From: Pyropia haitanensis
Taxonomy: Eukaryota; Rhodophyta; Bangiophyceae; Bangiales; Bangiaceae
Assembly (NCBI GenBank): GCA_008729055.1
Contig: SDUX01000004.1
Location: 124,001 to 188,000 of the forward strand
Direction: 5' to 3'
DNA length: 64,000 nucleotides
In this document: piece after piece, positions 22,897-33,134 of the stretch
How the letters are laid out: the number at the start of each line of letters is the position of its first letter
Numbering within the stretch: the stretch's first letter is position 1
Position numbers and translations under genes: made by a program
The notes under the pieces: model-generated
Told to the model about the DNA's origin: nothing
The model's input: only the letters and a program-made list of their open reading frames with translations
Database searches by the model: none

Positions 22897-22944
<48 letters not shown>

Positions 22945-25119
22945 CCGCGGGCGACGACGCGAGCGGGTGTGCGTGGGACGAGGCCAGTGGCGCGGCAGAC
23001 GGCGGCGCCAGCGGGAATGGGCTACCTTGTGGGGTGTCCCCCGCCCCAGACGCCGCCGCTGCTTTCGCGGCGACCGCGGCGGCTGCGGCGGCGGCGGCCG
23101 CCACCGCCGCGGCCAGCCGCTCTATTGCCGCCGCCGTGGCCGCCATGGCGCCCCCGCCCCGTGCGCTTCGCGACGGCGGCGGCGGCGGAGTCGCCAGCGC
23201 CGGCCTCCTCTCCCTGACTGGCACGCTCTTGCGTCGGACCGGGACGGTCCGCTCGCCGGTGCTGCTCGTGGGCGACCCTGCGTGCGCCGCCCTGGCAGTC
23301 GCGGTCATCTTTGACGCGGCGGCGGCGGCCGCCGCCGCCGCGGCCGTGCCGCGCGGCGCCCTGCCGGGCTGCATGGTCGCCCTCTCCCGCCTGCGGCCGG
23401 CGGTGGCGGCGTCCGCCGCCGCGGCCACGTTTCCGTGGGCGCCCCCCGGGGGGGTGGGGCCCGCCGCCGGCGCGCTGCCGACGCTGCCGTTGCCGGCCGC
23501 GGCGGCCACCCTCGCGGCCACATCCACGACGGTGATGACGGTAGTGGCGTCACCGCCCGCTGTGGCCACCGCCGTCGCCGCGGCGGCGGCCGCCGCCACC
23601 GTCGCGGGCCCACCGCCCCCGCCGCTGTGCTGCGTCTCGCCACCGCTGCCGGCGAGGACGGCGGGCGCCGTCGCCTGGGCCGCTGCGGCTGTCGCGCCGG
23701 GCTGCCTGTCCGAGTACCTCGTACCGCCGCCGCGGGCGGGGGGCCGCGCCGGCCGGGTGGTGGCCCCCCCTGCCCCACACTCCCGCTGTAGCGGTAGCGG
23801 TGGCGGCGGTGGCGGCTGCGGATTTGGCGCGCCGCCCCCGCCGCTGCGGCTACTGGCGGTGGACCTCCACCGGGTGACGTGGCTGGCATTTTGGCTCGAC
23901 GCGCCCCCGTCGGGAGGTGACGCCGCGATTGCAGGCCCGCCGCCGCCGCCGCCACGACTGGTCGGCACCCGCGCTGCCGGGCCCCCCCACGACGGCGGCA
24001 TCGGCGGCGGCGGCGGCGGCACCATCGGCAGCGCCGCCACCGCCACCTCTGGGTCGTGCCGGCGGTGCGCGGTGGCGGCCACGCCCGGTGCGGCCGCGGC
24101 GGGGATGGTCCTCGCGGCGGCCGCCGAGGTGGCGATAGACGATGGCGGGGCGGCGGGGCGGGCGGCGCTGCGGGGCCTCCCCGCCGTCACCGCCGCGCTG
24201 CGCTTGCCGCCGGCGGTGGTGGGGGCGGTCAAGGCGGCGCTCGTCGACGCTGCCGCCGCCACCGCCGCCGCCGTCGCGGGTGCCGCCCCCTGGGGGGGGG
24301 AGGGGGGGGGGGCTCGGCCGCCGCCGGCGTGGCGGCTGGCCGCCACGGGTCCTTCTTGGGCAGCCGGCGCTGTACCCGGCTGCCGCCGCGGCGGCCGGCG
24401 GGGAGCCCGCGGTAGACTACCTGGCGCCGCCGCGGGCGGGCGCCGCTGTGGGCGCCGCCGCGACGACGGCGGCGGCTAAAGCAACGGCGGCTGCCGCGGC
24501 CGGCACTACCCGCCTTCCCGCCGCGGTCGAGGCGGCGCTCCGCGCCGCCGTCTGGGCGGCCGCGCGCCCCATCGAGGTGCTGGCGGCGGCGCCGTCCCCC
24601 CGCGTCCCGCCAAGCGGCCGCCCGCTCAGCGGCGGTGGCCTCCCCGCGGTCGGCCGCGGCCGTGGTGGCCGGTCGCTGCACCTGTACGTGGGCCCGGGCC
24701 CGAGGCTGAGCACGACCGTTGCCGACGGTGGTTGCAGCACGGTGTCGGTCGAGGTGGTGGGGGTGGTGGCCGGTGGGGGTGTGCGCGGCTGGGAGGTGGG
24801 AGGGGGGGACGAGCCGCTCCGCCGCCTCGCGCGGCTGCTAGGGGAGGACCGCCCCGGGGGGGGGTGGGGCGGTGACGTGGCCGCCGCCACTCTCCCATTG
24901 AGGGGGGTGCCGGCAACGGACGCTGAGGAGTTGGAGACGCGACGCGCACACTGCGCGCGCGGCCACAAAGGGGGGGCGCAAGTACCCTTGGTAGCGGTGT
25001 TGAGCAGGGGGGGGTGGGGTGGGCGCGGTACGACACTTGAACTGCCCGCAGCCGTCCCTCCCCTCCCCTTCCCCTCTCGGCCAGCGTGCTGCCTCGACAG
25101 AGACTGTCCTTGGCCGTGA
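18447..25119 (+). CDS. CTC1: Giant CTC1-like CST-complex telomere protein with low-complexity expansions
   Basis: An open frame of about 6 kb (18339-24479) continues in another frame to 25119. Amid alanine, proline and glycine runs there are islands that resemble plant CTC1, the large OB-fold subunit of the CST telomere complex, in the same order: VVATRWAFVPD (about 19090-19125); LAVVGTVGAVSAV...FLVELVD; LVLFGSRPAARWRPFLAVGDRVVV; VTHYDGTVSAVLGHGRYLLDG with RPGATVAVRHAVVV and ARTSVGVVAFAPL (about 20165-20415); and ASEVAAAL followed by LLLIGELGGSEADGSLRLKD (about 21490-21605). Two G runs (G9 at 24292-24300, G11 at 24302-24312) precede a frame change; one missing G in each gives about 2224 aa, nearly twice normal. 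The match is by memory of family motifs, so it is moderate. The start (18447 or 18339) and the C-terminus are uncertain. Confidence 0.62.
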
Positions 25120-25854
25120 GCCGGCACCCCGCAGGTTTGCGGCGTGTCCAGCGCGGCACGCCACAAACCGGGTACTACCTTGGGTGCGCGCCCGCACGGC
25201 CGCCGCCCCCCACCGCAGACGCGAACGGCCTGATGCGCGTGCGTAGCCAACTATTGCCGGGACGTCTGCCGCTCGCGCTTCCCTTTTCTTCCCTGGGCGG
25301 TGGGCGGTTGACGTGCGGTGCGCAGGCACTGGTGGTGCGGGGGAGGGGCGGGAGGCAGGGGAGGGGGAGGGCTCCTCGGTCCCCAAGGGTGGTCCCGCGT
25401 CTTCTGGGGTAGGACGGAGCAGGGGGCGTCAGTGGTAGTGGCCGCCGCGGCTGCCGCGGGTGTGTGGGGCGGCACGGCCTGCCGCCGCGGCCACCTCGGC
25501 TGCTGGCGGCGGTGGTGGTGGCGGCCAGGGGCGGTGGGGCGGCGGAGGGACAGCAGCGGCAGAGGTGGAGGCGGTGGTGATGGTTTTGCCGGTGGTGGCG
25601 GTGGTAGCAGTGGTGGCGGAGGTTTGGCAGCGGTGGCGATGGCGGCGGAGGTTGGCCGTTCGGGCGGCTCGTCGGAGCTTGTATCGTCAGCAGAGGGTTC
25701 ATCGTCGGTACTTCCATCGCGCGTGCCAGACCACCTCCGGTCCTGGTCTGGCCAGCCCAATTTCATATAATTTCAATGCCTGAGTTTTCTGCTGGCCTCC
25801 CCACCGTTCGCGTTCTGGCCGGCCGGCCCCCGTCGCGATGGCGTCCCGCTCACC
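25120..25854. other. Intergenic, no gene supported
   Basis: GC-rich, with GGT/GGC triplet runs at 25500-25650. Might contain a lost C-terminal part of the CTC1-like gene, but I see no motif. Confidence 0.4.
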
Positions 25855-25974
25855 GACGCCCTGGGCCGTGCGTCGCGCGCCACGGCCAGCCGCTGACGAC
25901 CTTGGCCGTGCGTCGCTTGCCACCGCAAGCCACTGACGACCTTGACCGTGCGTCACTCCCCGCCGCGAGCCACT
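25855..25974 (+). repeat. Tandem repeat, 3 x 40 bp, upstream of the Yhm2-like gene
   Basis: Three diverged 40-bp units: 25855-25894, 25895-25934 and 25935-25974. Each contains a CCGTGCGTC core and ends with GCCRCT or similar. The array stops 21 bp before the preferred ATG at 25996, so it sits in the 5' leader or core promoter, and a longer in-frame start at 25942 lies inside it. Confidence 0.85.
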
Positions 25975-25995
25975 GTCCCCACTGGTGAGCCTCCC

Positions 25996-26931
25996 ATGGC
26001 TGGCCCGCCGCCCATGCCTGCAGGCCTGGTGCGCCCCTTCCCCGCCGCCCCCCCCACCCCCCTGCCCAAGGCCCAATGGAGTAACGTGGCACTCGGCGCC
26101 GGCCTGCAGCTGTTTGAGGTGTCTACCCTCGGCCAGCCGTTTGAGGTGATCAAGACGCAGCAGGCGGCGCACCGGACGCAGGGCCTCGGCACCGCCCTCC
26201 GCTCCATCTACACCCGCGGTGGGGTGCGCGGCTTTTGGCAGGGCCTCGTCCCGTGGGCGTGGATTGAGGGGTCCACCAAGGGCGCCGTCCTTCTCTTTAC
26301 CCAGTCCGAGGTGTCTGCGCGTGCGCGGTCGTTGGGCGCGTCGCCGTCGTGGGCGTCGGGCCTCGGCGGCATGGCCGGCGGGGTCGCGCAGGCGTACACA
26401 ACCATCGGCCCGTGTACGACGATGAAGACGGCGCTGGTGACGGGCGACCACGCGGGCAAGGGCGCGTGGGCGGTGGCGCGGAGCGTCGTGGCCGAGCGGG
26501 GCCTGGCGGGCATGTACGCGGGTGTCCACGCGGTGGCGCTGCGGCAGGCCACCAACTGGGGCTCCCGCTTTGGCTTGTCCCGCCTCAGCGAGGTGCTCTT
26601 CCGCCGAGGCGATGGCGCCCGGGCGCTGTCGACGGGGGAGCGGCTCGCGTCGAGCATACTGGGCGGCGCGCTGTCCACCTGGAACCACCCGTTTGAGGTG
26701 CTCCGCATTGAGCTCCAGTCCCAGTCGGTGGACCCACGGCGGCCGAAGGAGCGGACGATGGCGGCCATGGCGCGGTACATCTACCAGACCAACGGCGTGC
26801 GGGGGTTCTACCGGGGGGTCCTTCCGCGCATCGGGCTGAGTGTGTACTTGACGGTGGTGATGGTGTTTTTGGGGGACGAGCTCAAGGAGCTGATACGGCT
26901 GAGGGGGGACGAGGACAAGCCGCGGGGGTAA
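25996..26931 (+). CDS. YHM2: Mitochondrial carrier of the Yhm2 (citrate/2-oxoglutarate) type
   Basis: A 311-aa SLC25-fold carrier of the mitochondrial inner membrane. It shows the specific motifs of yeast Yhm2 rather than generic PxD/ExxR repeats: LGQPFEVIKTQ, GFWQGLVPWAWIEGSTKGA, GGVAQAYTTIGPCTTMKT, ALRQATNWGSRFGLSR, STWNHPFEVLRIE and GFYRGVLPRIGLSVYLTV. Yhm2 exchanges citrate for 2-oxoglutarate and was also described as binding mitochondrial DNA. The carrier signatures are modified in the same way as in Yhm2 (QPFE and HPFE). The ATG at 25996 leaves about 30 residues before the first repeat; an in-frame ATG at 25942 adds 18. An oligo(T) tract (26950-26956) follows the stop closely. Confidence 0.88.
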   Translation: MAGPPPMPAGLVRPFPAAPPTPLPKAQWSNVALGAGLQLFEVSTLGQPFEVIKTQQAAHRTQGLGTALRSIYTRGGVRGFWQGLVPWAWIEGSTKGAVLLFTQSEVSARARSLGASPSWASGLGGMAGGVAQAYTTIGPCTTMKTALVTGDHAGKGAWAVARSVVAERGLAGMYAGVHAVALRQATNWGSRFGLSRLSEVLFRRGDGARALSTGERLASSILGGALSTWNHPFEVLRIELQSQSVDPRRPKERTMAAMARYIYQTNGVRGFYRGVLPRIGLSVYLTVVMVFLGDELKELIRLRGDEDKPRG

Positions 26932-28214
26932 GGGGTGTGACTGCTGACGTTTTTTTATATATTTCTCAACGGGGAAGCCCCGCCTGTCGGCAGTCTGCCT
27001 TTTTCCGCCACGTACATCCTGTGAGTGGGACGGGGCACGCACGCCCGCGCATCCGCGGGCACAACAGCAAGTCACTGGAGCAGACCGCGCGGGCGCAAAC
27101 AACCGGTGCGTGGCTTTCGCCCAGCCCACGCGCAGCGAAGCGCCTGCAACAGCGGGACCACGGAGTTCTTGCATTTCTGGTGTAATCCGGGGATACGAGA
27201 GAACGTGACCCCCGCGCACCGCATGTTCAAGCCACTTTTATCGTGTGCTGTTGTGTCCAGCGCTTCGCGCATAGGTTCCGACCTCGTATCGGTGCCGTAT
27301 CGGTGTCGGTGGCTGTCGTGGTACAAAAAGAAGCGCCGTTCGTCGGGCAGAGTTGTAGTACAACGCGAACAACCGGTACTCGATCGGAACACTTCTCACA
27401 GGGGATTGGATAAAAAAACTGTTGCTGAGAACTGCATTTTCCGGCAACTCTTGTTGCGGTTTGCTGAGGAGCTACCAAGGCTGCTCCGGGAACACGCGTA
27501 CCCATCAGAAAATCTCCTTTTTGCACACATGGGCAGGCCGGCTGGGAGAACCAATGATGTGGGATGAGTGCGGCGTTGTCGGAGCGAACCCTCTTGCATG
27601 CATGCACGTGGTCCTGGCTTAGCACTCACTGCGCAGGTCATTCCCCGTCGCGTAGCCGTGCCGGCCGCGTTCACATTGGACACAGCCCGTGCAGCGCACG
27701 GGCTCGCCGAGCAGCGTACAGACGCAACACAACAACACCGGCGGCCAGGTGCCACAGCTGCTTGTCCATGGTTCACCATGCATTGTGGCCAAGCACCTCC
27801 GCCTCTATTTGCCAGGGGACGAGCGGTCTGCTTGGGGTCAAAACACATGTTTCGCGGTCGTTTAGTGTCGTGGCATTCAAGAAAAGAATTGATCCCACCC
27901 GGGTGTGTTGGACTTGCTCTGGGCAATGCCGCGACGAAGCCTCGGCGGCCGCGTCGCCGCTCGGTGCACCGTCGGCGTCACTTGGCGGTGCGCCGCCAGC
28001 GTGGTCAAGGCGAGTAGCTGCGTCCCCACCGTGCGGCGGCCGTGGTCTGCCGCCCGCATCCGTGCGCTGGTGGCAGGCGCCTCGCTCTTGGCCTTCCCGA
28101 CTGTCTTTCTGCTGCCCGCTGGCGTCCATCCTCCCGCTGCTGCTGCTCTGCCACCCACTCGCCTCCACCCGTGCATCCCCCCCCGCCGCCAGCCCCCCCG
28201 CTGCCCCGCCCATC
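26932..28214. other. Intergenic, AT-balanced
   Basis: Much less GC-rich than its surroundings from about 26940 to 27900. No open frame resembles a protein family. The final 90 bp are the C/T-rich WDR3 leader. Confidence 0.5.
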
Positions 28215-31200
28215 ATGGGGAAAACGTACCTTCGCTACGACCCCGCCGACACATTTGGGGTCATTGCCTCCTCTGCCGGCGGCGCCCGGGCGGTCCTCCT
28301 TCCCGCCTCGACCGCGCTCGCGCGGTCGGTCGGCGCGCGCGCGGTCGTTGCCGCCGCGCCCGCCATTGACACGGTGCTGCTGTGGCAGGTGCGTCACGGC
28401 ACCGTCTTGCGGCGGCTGGCCGACCCGGCCGCCCGCGCGACCGCGGGGGTGGTGACCGCGCTGGCGGTCAGCGCGGACGGGCGGCTGCTCGCGGCGGGGC
28501 ACGCGGACGGGTCGGTGCGGCTCTACTCAACCGCCCTGGGAGGGGGGGGGGGGGTGCCGGCCGCGCCGCCGCGGCCGCCGCCGCCGCCGATGGTGGCGCG
28601 TCGACGGTGGTACCGCCGCTGACGACATTCAACGGCCACCGGGCGGGCGTATCGGCGCTCGCTTTTGCGCTGCCGCCCGTTGCGGATGACGGGCACGGCA
28701 CGCGACGCGGGGGCGGCGGCAGCCCGCCGGCGAGTGCGCGGCTGGTGTCGGGCTCCAACGACGGGGACATTATCGTGTGGGACCTGGACGCGCAGCGGGG
28801 CGTCTTTCGGCTCCACGCCGCCCACACCGACGCCGTCACGGCGCTGGTGCTCTTTGACGGCCACGGCCGGTCGGTGGTGTCGGCGTCCAAGGACGGGCTG
28901 GTGCGCGTCTGGGACGCCGCCACCCAGCACTGTGTGCAGACGGTGGTGGGCCACCGGGGGGCCATCTGGGGGGCGGTCGTCGACGAGCGGCAGCGGCTGC
29001 TGATCACCGCGTCGGCGGATGAGCACCTCCGCGCGTTTGCGGTCGGCCGCTCGGGCATGGAGGGGGGGCACGCCGCCGCCGCGGGCCCTGCCACGGACGC
29101 GGCCGACGCTGCCGACGCGGCTGCCACCGTGCGAGACGTGACGGCCGACGCGCCGCTGCTCACCGCCCTCGGCTCGGTGGCACGCAAGTCCGTCCGCGGC
29201 CGCGCCGTGTCAGTCGCGATGGTCCCCACCGGCGGCGTTGGCGGCGGCGGCGGCGCGGTGCTGGCGGTGCACGCCAACGAGCGGGCGGTGGAGCTGTTTG
29301 CGGTGCGCTCGGCGGCGGACGCGGAGAAGCACCGCAAGCGGCGGCGGAAGCGGCGGGCGGAGAAGCGCAAGGCGCTGGCGGCCGCGGCCGACGGGGGCAC
29401 CCCCGACGGGGGCGCCCCGCCGGCGGCGGCCGCCGACGCGGATAGCGACGACGACGGGGGTGGCGTCGGCATTGCGGCCGACGAGGACGCGCTGTGCGCG
29501 CGGGACTACCTCACCCACACCCGCACGCTGGCGGTGCCCCACCGGGTGGCGGGCGTGTCCTTTTTGCAGCGCACGTCGTATGGGTCAGACGGGGGCTCTG
29601 GCCGGGGTTGGCCGGCGGCGGCGGCGGCCGCCCCCCCCGCGCCGGCCACGTCGGTGACGATGCTGGTCCAGCAGGTCAACAACTGCTTGGAAGTGCACAA
29701 GGTGCCCGTCTCACCGACGGTGCCCATCACCGTTGACGAGGCGCGGATAGCGACGGTGGACGCGGCGGGCCACCGCGGGGCCATCCGCGGGCTCGCCCTC
29801 TCCCCCGACGGCGCGACGCTGTTGTCGGCGGCGGCGTGTGGGGGCGTCAAGTTTTGGGACGCCGCCACCGCGACGCTCTTGCGATCGGCGACGCTGCCCG
29901 GCCGCGCCACCACGGCCTCCTTCCTCCCCGGTGACCCGCGGTACGCGTTGGTTGGCACCGACGCGGGGGGGCTCTACGTCCTGCACGCTCCATCTGCGGC
30001 GGTGGTCGGCTCCCTCCCGCGCGCGCACGGTGACGCGGCCGTCTGGTCCGTGGTGCCCGCCGACCGGGGCGGCCGCGCCGACGCGGCGCCCGTCATGGTC
30101 AGCGGCGGGAGCGACAAGACCGTCAAGTTTTGGGACGTGTCGGCCGTGGGGGAGCCGCCCGCACCGCCGCCGCGGCCGCCGCCGCCATCGCGGCGGAAGG
30201 AGGCGACCAAGACCAAGGGCCGGCCAATGAAGCGCAAGGCGGCGGCGGCGGCAGCAGCGCGGGACGACGACGACGACGGCGACGATGACAGCGAGCGGTC
30301 GACCTCTTCGTCCGAGGACGAGGACGGCGCGGCGGCCGCAGCGCGGGAAGCGGCGGCCGAGACGGCCGCGGCGGGCGGGGTGGTGCTGACGCGCACCCTC
30401 CAGCTGACGGAGGAGGTTCTCTGTGTGCGGACGGCGGTGCCCATTGCGAGCGGCGGCGGCGGCGGGGGCCCCCGCCAGCTGCTCGTGTCCCTCCTGGACG
30501 CGACCGTCCGGCGGTTTGACGCGGAGACGCTGGCGCCACTCGGCTCCCTCTACGGCCACGCGCTGCCCGTGACGAGCATGTCCACCTCCTCGGACGGGGT
30601 GCTCGTCGCGACCGCGTCGGCGGACCGGACGGTCAAGGTGTGGGGCCTAGACTTTGGCGACTGCCGCCGCTCCCTCCGCGCCCACACGGCTGCCGCGACG
30701 GCGGTGGTGTTCCAGCCCGCCACGCACTACCTCTTCACCGGCGGCCGCGACGGGGCGGTGCGGTACTGGGACGCGGACACCGCGACGCACATTGCGGACC
30801 TCGAGGGCCACCGCGGGGACGTGGCCGCACTGCTCCTGTCGGGCGACGGGGAGCTGCTGGCGGCCGCGTCGGCCGACGGCGCGCTCCGCACCTGGCGCCG
30901 CACCGACGCGCCGCTCTTCCCCGAAGAGGAGGCCGCCCGCCGCGCCGACGCGGCGGCCGACACGGCCATCGAGACGGACGACGCGACCGCCGCGGCGCGC
31001 GCGCGGGGGGGGCTGGAGGTGGGCGCCCCGCCGTCGGCGGTGGCGGCCATCCTCGACGCGGGCGGCGAGGCGTCGGCGCCCGTCAAGCGCAGCGTCGACG
31101 CGGTCGCAGGGGGGGAGCGGCTGCTCGCGGCGCTCACCGACGCGGACGGGGAGGCGGACCCGGATACGGGCGCGCCGCGGGTGTCGCTGGCCAAGCTCCT

Positions 31201-31825
31201 CGGCCGCACGCCGGACACGCACGTGCTGGCCACACTGGAGAGCATCCGGCCGGCGGACGTGGAGGCCGCGCTGCTGCTGCTGCCCCTCCACGCGGCCATG
31301 CGGCTGCTTGGCACGGTCGCCCGGCTGCTAGGCGGCGCCCCCGCTGACGGCGACTGCGACGCCGATGGAAACAGCGATGGCGACGGAGACAGTGGCAACG
31401 AGAGCGGCGGTGGCGGCGGTGGTGGTGTCACGGCCGCCGGCGCGGGCGCCGCGAGCGACGCGTCGGTCGAGCTCCTCGTCCGCGTCGGCGTGTCGCTGCT
31501 CCAGTCGCACCACGAGCAGGTGGTTGGCGGCGCGCTGCCGCGGGCGCGCCTCACCGCCCTCCGCGACGCGATGCGCGGGCGGGTGGCGCGGCTCGAGGCG
31601 GTGGCGGGCTTTGGCCAGGCGGGCCTCCGCTACTGGGCCGACGCGCTCGCCGAGCGCGACGACGCGCCGTTTCGGGACGCTGCCGCGCGGGTGGCGCTGG
31701 CGCAGGCGGCCGCCAAGGGGAGGGGGGGAGGGGGGGGCGCGGCTGCCAGCGCGGCCGCCGCCAAGAAGAAGAAGAAAGCGAAAAAGGCCAAGCGGCTGAG
31801 GATGTCAGGGGGGGGGGTTCTTTAG
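28215..31825 (+). CDS. WDR3: WDR3/Utp12 (Dip2), U3 snoRNP WD40 protein; frame break at a G13 run
   Basis: A component of the small-subunit processome needed for 18S rRNA maturation in the nucleolus. The N-terminus MGKTYLRYDPADTFGVIAS at 28215 is typical. The frame is lost at the G13 run 28542-28554; one extra G joins VRLYSTALGG to TTFNGHRAGVSALAF and gives 1203 aa. Two WD40 propellers follow, including LVSGSNDGDIIVWD, VSASKDGLVRVWD, the family hallmark KVWGLDFGDCRRSLRAH, and GGRDGAVRYWD. A lysine-rich linker lies near 29320-29380 and an acidic linker near 30260-30330. The C-terminal Utp12 domain (about 31215-31700: VLATLESIRPADVEAALLLLP; ending AGLRYWADALAE) is followed by a KKKKKAKKAKR tail. 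GTGCGT at 28389 looks like a splice donor but lies inside conserved in-frame sequence. Confidence 0.93.
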
Positions 31826-32906
31826 GTGATGGGGGCTGCAGGAGGTGGCACGCCGGGGAGGGGGGGGGGGCGGCGGGGGGCAAGCATTGGATGGTCGTGT
31901 GACCGTTCTTTGTCTATCGCGCCCAACGTGCGGTTGCCAAGGGAGGGGTCGAGTCCTTGTTCTGGGGAGGCAGTGGCGGCGGCGGCGGGGGTGGGGGCGC
32001 GTGGGCGGCGACCCCCTCCTCACCCACCCCGCACCCGTCCTCAGGTCGCGATCTGGAAGGGTGGGGCGGTGGTGGTTGCGCCTGCCGCCAGTGCTGCGGC
32101 GGCTGCTGCCAAAGTGGTACGGGCGGATGGCTCGAAGTGTAGGCGAATACGCCCGAGACGGCTGCAGGGAATGGGGAGGGACGCTACCGTACCTTGCGGG
32201 TTGTCCCCCGGGGGCTCGCGAAGGACGCTGCAGAGCTGACCTGTCGCGTCTGGGCTGCTTCTGTTTGCGTGCGCAGACAGGATGCATCCGTACGGACTGG
32301 GTTGGAGTACGGGCGGCACGTTTGGCCAGTCGAAAGTCATCCCCGGGCGGCCTACCAGCCCTCTGTGGACCCATCCTGCCCACACCGGTGGCTCGCGAAC
32401 GCAAGGCACGATTGTGAGCTATGTTCCAGTCTCATTGCCTGTGCCCAGTCCATGCCGCCACAGTGTCGTCTGAGACGTATCACGGACATAGAGCGCCGGA
32501 GCTACGGAGTCACGGCAGCCGCCGCCCTTAATCCTCTTCCTGTGCCACGTGGCTACGGCAAACACCAGATCTTCTCTGCAAATCTACTTGACATGAGTCT
32601 GGAAACGCATACTTAGGCAGCTATGGGAGCTCCGTCGGCCGTCGGGGTGATGTGACGGGTCTCTCGGCTCTCGTCGTGCACCCAATATCCGCAAACTTGC
32701 GCCCCTTCCTCGCGCGATAGAGCCGCCAATGAGGGGAGACGCGTCTTGGTGGGCGTGACGGGAGCAGACCGCGCCGTTGCCCCCCGCTGCAGCTGCAGCT
32801 GCAGGTGGCCACTGCGCACATGTGCAACCGTGCGCGTGCAGAACACGACGCCCCCGCACCCGACACTCGTCCGCATCGCGCCGCACCGTGCCGCGGTGGC
32901 AGTGCT
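31826..32906. other. Intergenic, no gene supported
   Basis: G-runs after the WDR3 stop, then an AT-balanced stretch (32230-32700) before the RETICULATA leader. Confidence 0.5.
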
Positions 32907-33125
32907 CGGCCACCTCCTCCTTTCGCCCCTCTGCCTGCCCCCCATCCGCTCTCCCTGCCCTCCATCCCCTCTCTTCGCCCCGCATCCCCTCATCTCCCTT
33001 TTCCAGCCCGTCTCCCCGCCCCCGCATCCCCTCTCCTCCCTCGGCCAGGCTGTTCGGTGCGTCCGCCACAGCGCACGGCCGCCCCTCTGCCTCCCCCCTC
33101 CCCCCCCCCCCCCCCCCCTCTTCAG
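32907..33125 (+). promoter_or_regulatory. Pyrimidine-rich leader upstream of the RETICULATA-related gene
   Basis: Over 200 bp of almost pure C/T with repeated CCCCTC and TCTCC words, ending in a C run 10 bp before the ATG at 33135. Similar tracts precede other starts in the window, so it may be the core promoter or 5' leader. This is inference from recurrence. Confidence 0.4.
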
Positions 33126-33134
33126 CTAGCCGTC

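Noticed and set aside
22595..24346. 583-aa minus-strand frame antisense to the CTC1-like gene
   Set aside because: Alanine/proline filler created by the GC-rich codons of the opposite strand; no motif.
28389..28394. GTGCGT as a splice donor in WDR3
   Set aside because: It lies inside conserved in-frame sequence (VLLWQVRHGTVL), and the later frame change sits at the G13 run.
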